Of a stretch of DNA of 33,975 bases, positions 8,176 through 14,828 are shown piece by piece. The DNA comes from Bacteroidaceae bacterium (GTDB taxonomy: Bacteria > Bacteroidota > Bacteroidia > Bacteroidales > Barnesiellaceae_A), in the NCBI GenBank assembly GCA_017531985.1, contig JAFXJY010000023.1, positions 1 through 33,975 of the forward strand. The letters are read 5' to 3'. Each line of letters starts with the position of its first letter. Position 1 is the first letter of the stretch. The translations under genes were made by a program, and so were the position numbers. The notes below the pieces were generated by a model. It searched no databases, was not told the origin of the DNA, and was given only the letters and a program-made list of their open reading frames with translations.

Positions 8176-8221
8176 CATTTAGTGCAAATTAAATGCCGCA
8201 TCCACAGGGATGACAAAATTA
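8176..8221 (-). promoter_or_regulatory. Putative clpB -7 box and adjacent palindrome
   Basis: TAATTTTG (8214-8221, minus) fits TAnnTTTG and would start transcription about 140 bases before clpB; no good -33 element is seen. Downstream of it the palindrome CATTTA-N8-TAAATG (8176-8195) could be an operator. The rest of the 8066-8353 gap, shared with the divergent lipoprotein gene, shows no gene. Confidence 0.3.
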
Positions 8222-8353
8222 CATGATTATCAATGCATTAGATGACATATTTTACACAGAACAAGACTTTTTGGCAGAGATGAATGATGAAATATCAATA
8301 ATAATGTGTAACTTAGCAACGCAAAATAAGTAATCACCCATAAATACCGACAC

Positions 8354-8923
8354 ATGAAAAAGTTATTTTACCTGATAGTATTAATATTATGTGTAGGATG
8401 TGGCAAAGACACCACCCTACGCGAAGGCGATATTATCTTCCAGACCGAGGTAAACGAAGAGAGCAAAGCATGGAGAAACCTGACCGGTTCCGACATTACC
8501 CATTGTGGTATTATCGTAAAAAAGGACGATGGTTCATACCACGTTCTACACATGCACCACAACATGATGCTTACGCCATTGGGTTCGTTTATCAATCATG
8601 GATTTAAGAATAAATACAGTGTGGCTCGTGTAACCGACAAGGAAATAAAGATTGACTTCAAGAAATACATGGGCAGCGACAAAGACTATCAGCTTCGCTT
8701 AAATAATGACAGCTACTATAATGCAGAGCTTGTCTATCACATCTACAAGGAGGATTTCGGTATCGAATTATGCACTCCACGCCCCTTATGCGAATATAAC
8801 ATCGACAGCACCTTTGTCGGATACTACATCCACCCACAACAACCCATTGTTACGCCCTACGACCTATACGTTTCGCCCAAGGTCAGAACAATACAATCGC
8901 ACTACGAAAAAGATGCGAAGTAA
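8354..8923 (+). CDS. YiiX-like permuted papain-fold lipoprotein, probably inactive
   Basis: A 189-residue predicted lipoprotein: signal peptide followed by C16 in LCVGC (an imperfect lipobox). The mature part matches the YiiX/YebB permuted NlpC/P60-papain fold: REGDIIFQ near residue 24, the histidine in DITHCGIIV (H50), and YYNAELVYHIY (121-131). Active relatives usually read Y-C-S-E-L here, with the cysteine as nucleophile; this protein has N123 in that place, so hydrolase activity is doubtful. Nearby cysteines (C51, C140, C148) do not fit the motif. It lies 31 bp before rsmG. The role is unknown; binding of a peptide or acyl ligand is conceivable. Confidence 0.75.
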   Translation: MKKLFYLIVLILCVGCGKDTTLREGDIIFQTEVNEESKAWRNLTGSDITHCGIIVKKDDGSYHVLHMHHNMMLTPLGSFINHGFKNKYSVARVTDKEIKIDFKKYMGSDKDYQLRLNNDSYYNAELVYHIYKEDFGIELCTPRPLCEYNIDSTFVGYYIHPQQPIVTPYDLYVSPKVRTIQSHYEKDAK

Positions 8924-8954
8924 GTAAATACAAAGCCTTATAGCAATATTTGTC

Positions 8955-9578
8955 ATGATAGAACTGATTGAAAAATATTTTCCACAACTGAGTGAACAAC
9001 AACGAGAGCAATATACAGCATTGGGGTCATTATATCCCGAGTGGAATGCTAAGATAAATGTTATTTCGCGTAAAGACATAGACAACTTATACGAACATCA
9101 CATACTGCACTCGTTGGGTATAGCACAAGTAATACAATTCACACCGGGTACAACATTGGTCGATGTAGGCACAGGAGGAGGATTTCCGGGTATTCCATTG
9201 GCTATTATGTTTCCGGAGTGTAAATTTCACTTAATCGACCGCATAGGCAAGAAGGTGCGTGTAGCCAATGAGATAGCGACCTCCATAGGGCTGAATAATG
9301 TAACCTTCCGTCATGCCGGCATCGAGGAGGAAAAGCAGAAGTTCGACTTTGCTATCAGTCGGGCTGTGATGCCACTCCCCGACCTTGTAAAATTAGTGCG
9401 AAAAAACATATCGAGCAAGCAACATAATGCCATGGCCAACGGTTTGTTATGTCTAAAAGGTGGCAACCTGGAAGCTGAAATGGCTCCGTTGCGGAAACGC
9501 CTGCTCGATTTCGATCTGAAAGACTTCTTTAAAGAGGAATATTTCGAGACGAAAAAGGTTATATATGTACAAATATAG
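8955..9578 (+). CDS. rsmG: 16S rRNA (guanine-527-N7)-methyltransferase
   Basis: A 207-residue SAM-dependent methyltransferase of the RsmG/GidB family that methylates G527 of 16S rRNA; its loss gives low-level streptomycin resistance in other bacteria. Visible landmarks are NVISRKDIDNLYEHHILHSL (residues 35-54), the SAM-binding VDVGTGGGFPGIPLAI (~70-85), LIDRIGKKVRVANE and FAISRAVMPL. Length is normal. It follows the YiiX-like lipoprotein gene by 31 bp and precedes the hydrolase gene by 87 bp, so the three may be co-transcribed. Confidence 0.95.
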   Translation: MIELIEKYFPQLSEQQREQYTALGSLYPEWNAKINVISRKDIDNLYEHHILHSLGIAQVIQFTPGTTLVDVGTGGGFPGIPLAIMFPECKFHLIDRIGKKVRVANEIATSIGLNNVTFRHAGIEEEKQKFDFAISRAVMPLPDLVKLVRKNISSKQHNAMANGLLCLKGGNLEAEMAPLRKRLLDFDLKDFFKEEYFETKKVIYVQI

Positions 9579-9665
9579 ATAACTACTGTAAATCCACACC
9601 ACAATAATATATAATAGGTGAGATTTATCGACAATTAGAGTGTGTAACTAATAGACTTATTGGAT

Positions 9666-10307
9666 ATGAAAGTATCACGATTTTCATTCAGTGCATTTCA
9701 AGAACTCACATATGTAATATGGGATGAGGCAAGCCGAGAGTGTGCCATCATTGATCCTGGTTGTTATTATAAGCGAGAGCGTCAGGTACTGGAAAACTTT
9801 ATCGAGAAAAACAATTTGACAGTCAAGTATCTTCTTGTCACACACATACATCTCGACCATTACTTCGGTGTGCCATTTGTATCACGCACCTATAATGTAC
9901 CAGTATCGGCGTGTCAAGCCGACGAACCATTATTAGAGGTAATGCCTTATCAGGCCGACATGTATGGAACACCCCTACCGGAGGCACCCATCGCCATAGG
10001 TCACTACTTGCATGGTGGAGACCGTTTGCAACTGGGTAACGAACCCATCGAGGTACTACATGTACCGGGACATTCAAAAGGCAGCCTTGCCTACTACCTG
10101 CCCGAGTCGGGGTGTGTTTTCTGTGGAGATGCCCTGTTCGAAGGCAGCATAGGTCGCACCGACTTACCGGGTGGCGACTTTGAGGAATTGCTGACATCCA
10201 TTCGTACACAACTATTTACCTTGCCGGGCGATACAGTGGCTTATCCCGGTCATGGCAGCGAAACAACTATTGCTCGCGAGATACAGCATAACCCGTTCTT
10301 GCAGTAG
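9666..10307 (+). CDS. Metallo-beta-lactamase-fold hydrolase (glyoxalase II-like)
   Basis: A 213-residue soluble MBL-fold protein. Zinc ligands are evident: THIHLDH (H60, H62, D64, H65), VPGHSKGS (~130), FCGDALF (~150) and YPGHG near 193, plus the GRTDLPGG loop common in hydroxyacylglutathione hydrolase-like proteins. Such enzymes hydrolyse thioesters or related bonds; Bacteroidota generally lack glutathione, so the physiological substrate is open. The ATG at 9666 is preferred to a TTG two codons earlier. It converges on the thioredoxin-like gene with a shared terminator. Confidence 0.88.
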   Translation: MKVSRFSFSAFQELTYVIWDEASRECAIIDPGCYYKRERQVLENFIEKNNLTVKYLLVTHIHLDHYFGVPFVSRTYNVPVSACQADEPLLEVMPYQADMYGTPLPEAPIAIGHYLHGGDRLQLGNEPIEVLHVPGHSKGSLAYYLPESGCVFCGDALFEGSIGRTDLPGGDFEELLTSIRTQLFTLPGDTVAYPGHGSETTIAREIQHNPFLQ

Positions 10308-10334
10308 AGACAAGTCATTCTTCAATACAACTAT

Positions 10335-10377
10335 AAAAAAACTCGCAAACTATCATTCGATGTTTGCGAGTTTTTCT
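10335..10377. terminator. Bidirectional rho-independent terminator
   Basis: A perfect 10-bp stem (10341-10350 with 10362-10371) has an A run on its left and a T run on its right, so it can stop both the MBL-fold gene (plus) and the convergent thioredoxin-like gene (minus). Confidence 0.85.
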
Positions 10378-10865
10378 TATTGACCAAGAATATTTTCTAT
10401 GGTAGTCTTATCGGGATTGACAGCTATGATTGTACCTTGTGTATCTATCAGATAGGTGGCAAATCCCTTGTTCAGCCGATATTGTTCGTAAAGAGTAGAA
10501 CTTCTTCCGGCAGGGTCATAATACTGATTGTCGATCGACAATTTATCACGTTTCATAATCTCGTCAAAGAGAACAGGATAATGTTCATACGAGACTGCAA
10601 CATAACGGACAAGAGTGCTATCATATTGCTCTACAAGCCGGCTGTACTGCCTATTGGCTATTCGCGACGTTGCATCGTAGCTCGCCCAGAAATGCAATAA
10701 CGTGTAGTTCTTGTTGTTCGTCAGTGACGACAATAACACCGTATCGCCCAACGTCACTTCGGGTGCCACACAGCCCAACTTTATACCTCGTCGCTGAGGA
10801 GCCAAAGCCGATGGCAACAATATGAGAACCATCAATATTACAACGAACGAAAAAATTTTCTTCAT
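10377..10865 (-). CDS. Thioredoxin-like exported protein lacking CxxC
   Basis: A 162-residue protein with an N-terminal signal or anchor (1-22, ending SALA) and a TlpA/thioredoxin fold: GCVAPEVTLGD, LLHFWASYDATSR (57-68), YDPAGRSSTLYEQYRLNKGFATYLIDTQGTIIAV. In active TlpA-type proteins the segment reads WxxWCxxC; here D64 and S67 stand where the two cysteines belong, so disulfide chemistry at that site is not possible. The cis-proline region is represented by GFATYLID. It is likely periplasmic or membrane-anchored, with a binding role. It has its own promoter (11003-11035) and a leader of about 130 bases. Confidence 0.75.
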   Translation of the reverse strand: MKKIFSFVVILMVLILLPSALAPQRRGIKLGCVAPEVTLGDTVLLSSLTNNKNYTLLHFWASYDATSRIANRQYSRLVEQYDSTLVRYVAVSYEHYPVLFDEIMKRDKLSIDNQYYDPAGRSSTLYEQYRLNKGFATYLIDTQGTIIAVNPDKTTIENILGQ

Positions 10866-11002
10866 ATCGAAGTGTTTAAGTTTACACTAAGACTTGCACT
10901 CGGCAAGAAATCTTGCTCGTAACAAATCCCCACTGATTTTCAGCAGTAATCGACATAGGCATCTCATCGCAAGATACCGGTGTGCCAATCATTTTGAGGG
11001 TG
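10866..11002 (-). promoter_or_regulatory. Long leader of the thioredoxin-like gene with small hairpins
   Basis: The leader predicted from the promoter at 11003-11035 carries short inverted repeats, notably GCAAGA-AA-TCTTGC (10903-10916) and AGTGT/ACACT (10871-10888). No known riboswitch is recognised. Together with both promoters it fills the 332-bp gap between the two divergent genes. Confidence 0.3.
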
Positions 11003-11035
11003 CAAAGGTATATAAAATTATTGTTATGTTCCAAA
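11003..11035 (-). promoter_or_regulatory. Promoter of the thioredoxin-like gene
   Basis: On the minus strand TTTG (11032-11035), a 21-base spacer and TACCTTTG (11003-11010) give a full match to the Bacteroidota -33/-7 pattern. Confidence 0.7.
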
Positions 11036-11133
11036 TTGTCGTTGTTAAGTGATGTTTAGCACCCGTGCAATCCATTGCCTGAGTCACATATCAATGTCAC
11101 GATTTACAAAATATTCCAAAATATTTGTGCCGG

Positions 11134-11166
11134 TTGAGGCTCGATTGAACTTTTTTTATAAGTTTG
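11134..11166 (+). promoter_or_regulatory. Promoter of the patatin gene
   Basis: TTG (11134-11136), a 22-base spacer and TAAGTTTG (11159-11166). Transcription would start about 25 bases before the ATG at 11198. Confidence 0.6.
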
Positions 11167-11197
11167 CAATTGAATTAGAAGATTCTTATTAAAGAAG

Positions 11198-13513
11198 ATG
11201 AAAAGACTTATAATATATCTTATCATATTGTGTACAGCACTCACTGCTCAGTCGCAAACTGTGGGTCTCGTGCTGAGTGGAGGTGGTGCTAAGGGTATAG
11301 CACATGTAGGTCTTATAAAAGCACTTGAAGAGCATAATATCCCCATTGACTACATTACCGGCACATCGATGGGATCGATAGTAGGAGCATTGTATGCAAT
11401 GGGTTATACCCCCGACGAGATGCTTGCCTTGATGACCTCACAAGAATTCCTTGACTGGGCATTCGGTGTGATACCCAAGGAAGAGTTGTACTACTACACA
11501 CTACCCGAAAAGAAGCCCGAAATATTCACACTCAACCTTGGAATATTCAAGAACGACACGAGTAAGAATCCCACAAAGATACTGCAACGCATTCTCCCCG
11601 AGAGCGTTATCAACCCCATGCCCATGAATTTTGCATTCATGGAGTTGTTTGATCCTTACACAGCACAATGTGGTGGCGATTTTGACAAATTATTTGTCCC
11701 TTATCGAGCCATAGCAGCCAACGTCAATAAAAAACAGAAAGAGGTATTATCGAAAGGCAGCTTGGGTGATGCAGTGCGTGCATCAATGAGTATTCCCGTA
11801 GCCTACAAGCCCATCAGTATCAATGGTGACCTGATGTACGATGGTGGTATATACGACAACTTCCCTGTACAACCGATGGAGGAAGAGTTTCACCCCGACT
11901 TTATGATAGGCAGTCGCTTGGCATCGAGCGACACGACCGATGTACCATTAAACGAACAGAGCGTGATATCGCAACTATTGTCGTTCGTGATGCAGAAGAA
12001 CGATTACACCATCGCTCCCGAAAAAGGTATAGTGATAACGTGTCCTACACAAGATTACACCATGTTTGACTTCCAAGATGCACAAGCCATCTACGAAAAA
12101 GGTTACGAGATAGGACTGCAAATGGCCGATTCAATAAAGAGCAGGGTTCATCGTGAGATGTCGGCCGAAACCCGTCACATACAACGGAAAGCTTTCAAGA
12201 GTCGTACCCCTCACATGCAATTTAACAAAAACATTACCATCGAAGGAGTAAAAGAGAGTGAGAAAGAGTATATTTCACGTCAATTCTTCTCGAACGACAG
12301 CACTCTCAGCATCGACGATGTTTATCGCGGATATATCCGTAGCATATCAACTCAGAAACTGGCTGATATTCGCCCCCACGCAGTGTACAACAGGGAGACC
12401 GGGCTGTTCGACTTATATATCGAAGCCAAGAGTCGCGAAGGTCTGTCGGTGGGATTGGGAGCATTTCTTTCCTCGCACAACTCCAACTCGTTATACATCG
12501 GTGCCCACTATCACACATTGCGACTCAATTCGCTCGATTTCGATGCCGGTATCTATTTGGGGCAACGTTATCAGGCCGGCATGCTATCATGTCGCATCGA
12601 TGTGGGTCGTCGATTACCTTTATACCTGCAATTGCAGTTAGTTAGCCAGATACAACACTACAACGAGAGTGCCAAGCTGTTCTACGACTTCAATACCCCA
12701 ACATTTATATCCGTCAACGAAAACTATATCAAGGCCTCGATGGGATTTCCCATTGATGACCGAGGCAAGATGGAGATTACTGCCGGATATGGCTACCTCA
12801 TCGATCGTTATTACCAGAGCAACCTGATAAATTACAGCAGTGAACTTCGAGACGAGAGCAAGTATAGCTTAGGAATGATATCGGCACGCATCGAGAGTAA
12901 TTGGCTCGACAACATTACCTATCCCACGCGGGGTGGATGTTTTAGAGCATCGGCAAGTTACATTTTCGGCAATGAAAGTTTTTCCCCCATCAATGTTCCT
13001 CACAACATCGAAAAGATTACACACAACTATATTCAACTATTTGCATCGGCACAATATTACTTACCGTTCGATTTTCCCATAACCGTGGGATTGCGAGGTG
13101 ACTTCATGTTCAATACCAATCGTTTCTGCGAAAACTATACGGCAACCATGATTCAAGCCCCGGCTTTCAATCCCACCCCCTCAACGCTACACACATTCAA
13201 TACCGGATTGAGATCCAATCATTACATCGCAGCCGGTATTATTCCGCTGTGGAAAATCATTAATAATCTGCAACTTCGCACCGAATTATACTGTTTTGCT
13301 CCATTATACCCGATATACGAAAATAGTAGCTACGAGACCTATTACGGCTATCCGTTTACGTCTTTTACATTCTTTGGCGAAGCTTCGGTTGTCTACTCTC
13401 TGCCATGGGCTGCATTGAGTATATATGGCAACTACTGCAACAAGCCCACATCGCAATGGAACTTCGGTGTAACATTAGGCATACAGCTCTTTGCACCCAA
13501 GTTTATCAACTAA
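11198..13513 (+). CDS. Patatin-like phospholipase with outer-membrane barrel domain
   Basis: A 771-residue exported protein. Residues 1-19 are a signal peptide. The patatin domain (~21-310) has the oxyanion loop SGGGAKG (27-33), the nucleophile elbow GTSMG (55-59, S57) and the partner D215 in YDGGIYDN, so the Ser-Asp dyad is intact. A linker or POTRA-like part (~340-420) and a C-terminal barrel of the BamA/surface-antigen type (~420-771) follow, with alternating strands and a terminal GVTLGIQLFAP strand. This is the architecture of PlpD-like type Vd autotransporters and Bacteroidota RssA-like proteins. It likely hydrolyses phospholipids at or through the outer membrane. It appears monocistronic. 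Confidence 0.9.
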   Translation: MKRLIIYLIILCTALTAQSQTVGLVLSGGGAKGIAHVGLIKALEEHNIPIDYITGTSMGSIVGALYAMGYTPDEMLALMTSQEFLDWAFGVIPKEELYYYTLPEKKPEIFTLNLGIFKNDTSKNPTKILQRILPESVINPMPMNFAFMELFDPYTAQCGGDFDKLFVPYRAIAANVNKKQKEVLSKGSLGDAVRASMSIPVAYKPISINGDLMYDGGIYDNFPVQPMEEEFHPDFMIGSRLASSDTTDVPLNEQSVISQLLSFVMQKNDYTIAPEKGIVITCPTQDYTMFDFQDAQAIYEKGYEIGLQMADSIKSRVHREMSAETRHIQRKAFKSRTPHMQFNKNITIEGVKESEKEYISRQFFSNDSTLSIDDVYRGYIRSISTQKLADIRPHAVYNRETGLFDLYIEAKSREGLSVGLGAFLSSHNSNSLYIGAHYHTLRLNSLDFDAGIYLGQRYQAGMLSCRIDVGRRLPLYLQLQLVSQIQHYNESAKLFYDFNTPTFISVNENYIKASMGFPIDDRGKMEITAGYGYLIDRYYQSNLINYSSELRDESKYSLGMISARIESNWLDNITYPTRGGCFRASASYIFGNESFSPINVPHNIEKITHNYIQLFASAQYYLPFDFPITVGLRGDFMFNTNRFCENYTATMIQAPAFNPTPSTLHTFNTGLRSNHYIAAGIIPLWKIINNLQLRTELYCFAPLYPIYENSSYETYYGYPFTSFTFFGEASVVYSLPWAALSIYGNYCNKPTSQWNFGVTLGIQLFAPKFIN

Positions 13514-13611
13514 GAAATTTTTTTTGACACCACAATAGTTATCAATCAGGCAGTTACAAAAAGTATCAAAAAAAAGTCACTGACTTATTATCTCAATTCA
13601 AAAAATATTAT

Positions 13612-13619
13612 TACCTTTG
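13612..13619 (+). promoter_or_regulatory. Putative promoter -7 box of the tRNA-Arg array
   Basis: TACCTTTG lies 10 bases before the first tRNA, in the position expected if the tRNA precursor has a very short leader. No TTTG is found at -33. Confidence 0.5.
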
Positions 13620-13629
13620 CACCGCAAAA

Positions 13630-13703
13630 GGCTCCGTAGCTTAACTGAATAGAGCATCTGACTACGGATCAGAAGGTTACAGGTTTGAATCCTGTCGGAG
13701 TCA
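13630..13703 (+). tRNA. tRNA-Arg (anticodon ACG), copy 1
   Basis: A 74-base tRNA: acceptor GGCTCCG pairs with CGGAGTC, anticodon stem TCTGA/TCAGA holds the loop CTACGGA (anticodon ACG, read as ICG after deamination), and the T arm is ACAGG-TTTGAAT-CCTGT. The 3' CCA is not encoded. It decodes CGU, CGC and CGA. Confidence 0.95.
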
Positions 13704-13713
13704 CTGCAAACGG

Positions 13714-13787
13714 GGTTCCGTAGCTTAACTGAATAGAGCATCTGACTACGGATCAGAAGGTTACAGGTTTGAATCCTGTCGGAATCA
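13714..13787 (+). tRNA. tRNA-Arg (anticodon ACG), copy 2
   Basis: Identical to copy 1 except for a coordinated change in the acceptor stem: GGTTCCG pairs with CGGAATC, replacing a C-G with a T-A pair. The compensatory change indicates a functional gene. It lies 10 bp after copy 1. Confidence 0.95.
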
Positions 13788-13805
13788 CAAATATTTTTAC
13801 AAGGA

Positions 13806-13879
13806 GGCTCCGTAGCTTAACTGAATAGAGCATCTGACTACGGATCAGAAGGTTACAGGTTTGAATCCTGTCGGAGTCA
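13806..13879 (+). tRNA. tRNA-Arg (anticodon ACG), copy 3
   Basis: The 74 bases match copy 1 (acceptor GGCTCCG/CGGAGTC). It lies 18 bp after copy 2 and ends the array just before a terminator. Confidence 0.95.
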
Positions 13880-13888
13880 CAACAGAAC

Positions 13889-13922
13889 AAGACAATAGCT
13901 CATCAAAAGTTGTTGTCTTTTT
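13889..13922 (+). terminator. Terminator of the tRNA-Arg array
   Basis: AAGACAA (13889-13895) pairs with TTGTCTT (13913-13919), followed by a T run. It lies 10 bases after the last tRNA. Confidence 0.65.
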
Positions 13923-13924
13923 CA

Positions 13925-14390
13925 TCCTATAATTACACCTCATAAACGAAAAACACAAGGGGAATTACAAATTAGTAGAATTTACAGAAGTTAACACAAC
14001 AACTATGCAACACATTCTCTTGAACACAAATGATCGAAAAAGCCTCAGACAATTGCACCTATACTGATGCAGTTGAGAGTGACTATTCAATTCATTGTGT
14101 TCTTTGACATTTTAAGTCATCGAGCCGGCAACTATGGGGGAATGGCTTCCATGGCTCGATGTCCACGCCTCGGCTCAACCTTGGGTTGATGCCGCTCATC
14201 AGGCTCACGACTCATCATACGACGTGTTGCGTAACCCGACTTGCTGCGACCGGTATTTCGTTACATCTACACTTGTACGACCTACCTGTCCTATGCCCTC
14301 ACATCTACGGATGTACTCCTATTATAAGAATTGACATTGTGTCAGTTTCTCAATCATGAAATATCTCATCAAACACACCTTAAAAAAAGA
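13925..14390. other. Gene-free, structured region after the tRNA array
   Basis: About 465 bp without a credible gene. The left part is AT-rich and contains AATTTACAGAAGTT (13979-13992), a motif also seen at 17193 and 19219. The part from 14118 to about 14320 is visibly richer in G and C and carries inverted repeats: 14118-14126 with 14153-14161 (9-bp perfect arms), then CGGCTCAACC/GGTTGATGCCG (14171-14194, one bulge). Two overlapping frames are open here (14134-14334 and 14159-14359), but neither gives a protein-like composition. No clear promoter for the following gene is seen. Confidence 0.4.
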
Positions 14391-14828
14391 ATGATTATGG
14401 AAACAAACGAACTCAATAGTACAACATCGCTCAACAACATCTACGATATCATCAACTACAACGGAACACGTATAAGAAAACTGAAAAAAACGGTTAAGGC
14501 CATCGCGTTGGATAACAAGACCTACTTTGTTCCTCGTGCCGACAAGAGCTATGGTACTATCACCGATCTTTATATCTTTGGGTGTGGCAATTATCTCTGT
14601 TTCAACAACGATAACGAAGAACACGAAACATTGAGCATGAACGACATTCAAAGCCAAGAGTCGAATATATGTTGCAGTTTCGACTCTGATACGACAAGTG
14701 AGTCGACAGTCATGGAGACACACGTGGTTATGACAATTTTCCGCGATGGCGATGCACAGCCTTTTTTCAAAAATATGTTACTGCCAATGAAGACTACGAA
14801 TTTACCTCGTCACTGGATTTTCCCATAG
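14391..14828 (+). CDS. N-terminal part of frameshifted AAA-associated protein
   Basis: Reading in the first frame from ATG 14391 (or 14397) gives 145 residues ending at a TAG at 14826-14828. The last ~20 residues look unnatural. The sequence up to AQPFF is protein-like (TKTYF-type strands, TDLYIFGCGNYLCFNN, METHVVMTIFRDGD). From a T TTT TTC heptamer at 14762-14768, the -1 frame continues without a stop straight into the ATPase listed next. The most economical view is one 874-residue protein encoded in two frames. No domain is recognised in this N-terminal region. There is no Shine-Dalgarno sequence. Confidence 0.6.
   Translation: MIMETNELNSTTSLNNIYDIINYNGTRIRKLKKTVKAIALDNKTYFVPRADKSYGTITDLYIFGCGNYLCFNNDNEEHETLSMNDIQSQESNICCSFDSDTTSESTVMETHVVMTIFRDGDAQPFFKNMLLPMKTTNLPRHWIFP
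14762..14768 (+). other. T TTT TTC slippery heptamer at the frame change
   Basis: In the upstream frame the codons are CCT TTT TTC AAA, so the heptamer is in the exact X XXY YYZ phase required for -1 ribosomal slippage. The -1 frame is open from here to 17014. No clear downstream stem or upstream Shine-Dalgarno-like stimulator is seen. A lost T in the run (six instead of seven) would give the same picture. Confidence 0.5.

Noticed and set aside
8171..8200. CIRCE heat-shock operator upstream of clpB
   Set aside because: The palindrome here (CATTTA-N8-TAAATG) does not match TTAGCACTC-N9-GAGTGCTAA.
13630..13879. Regular ~74-bp repeats with short spacers suggesting a CRISPR-like array
   Set aside because: Each unit folds as a complete tRNA-Arg with anticodon ACG; spacers of 10 and 18 bp are too short and no cas genes are present.
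14134..14359. Two overlapping ~66-codon open frames
   Set aside because: They lie in a structured region, overlap each other in different frames, and have low-complexity, non-protein-like sequence.
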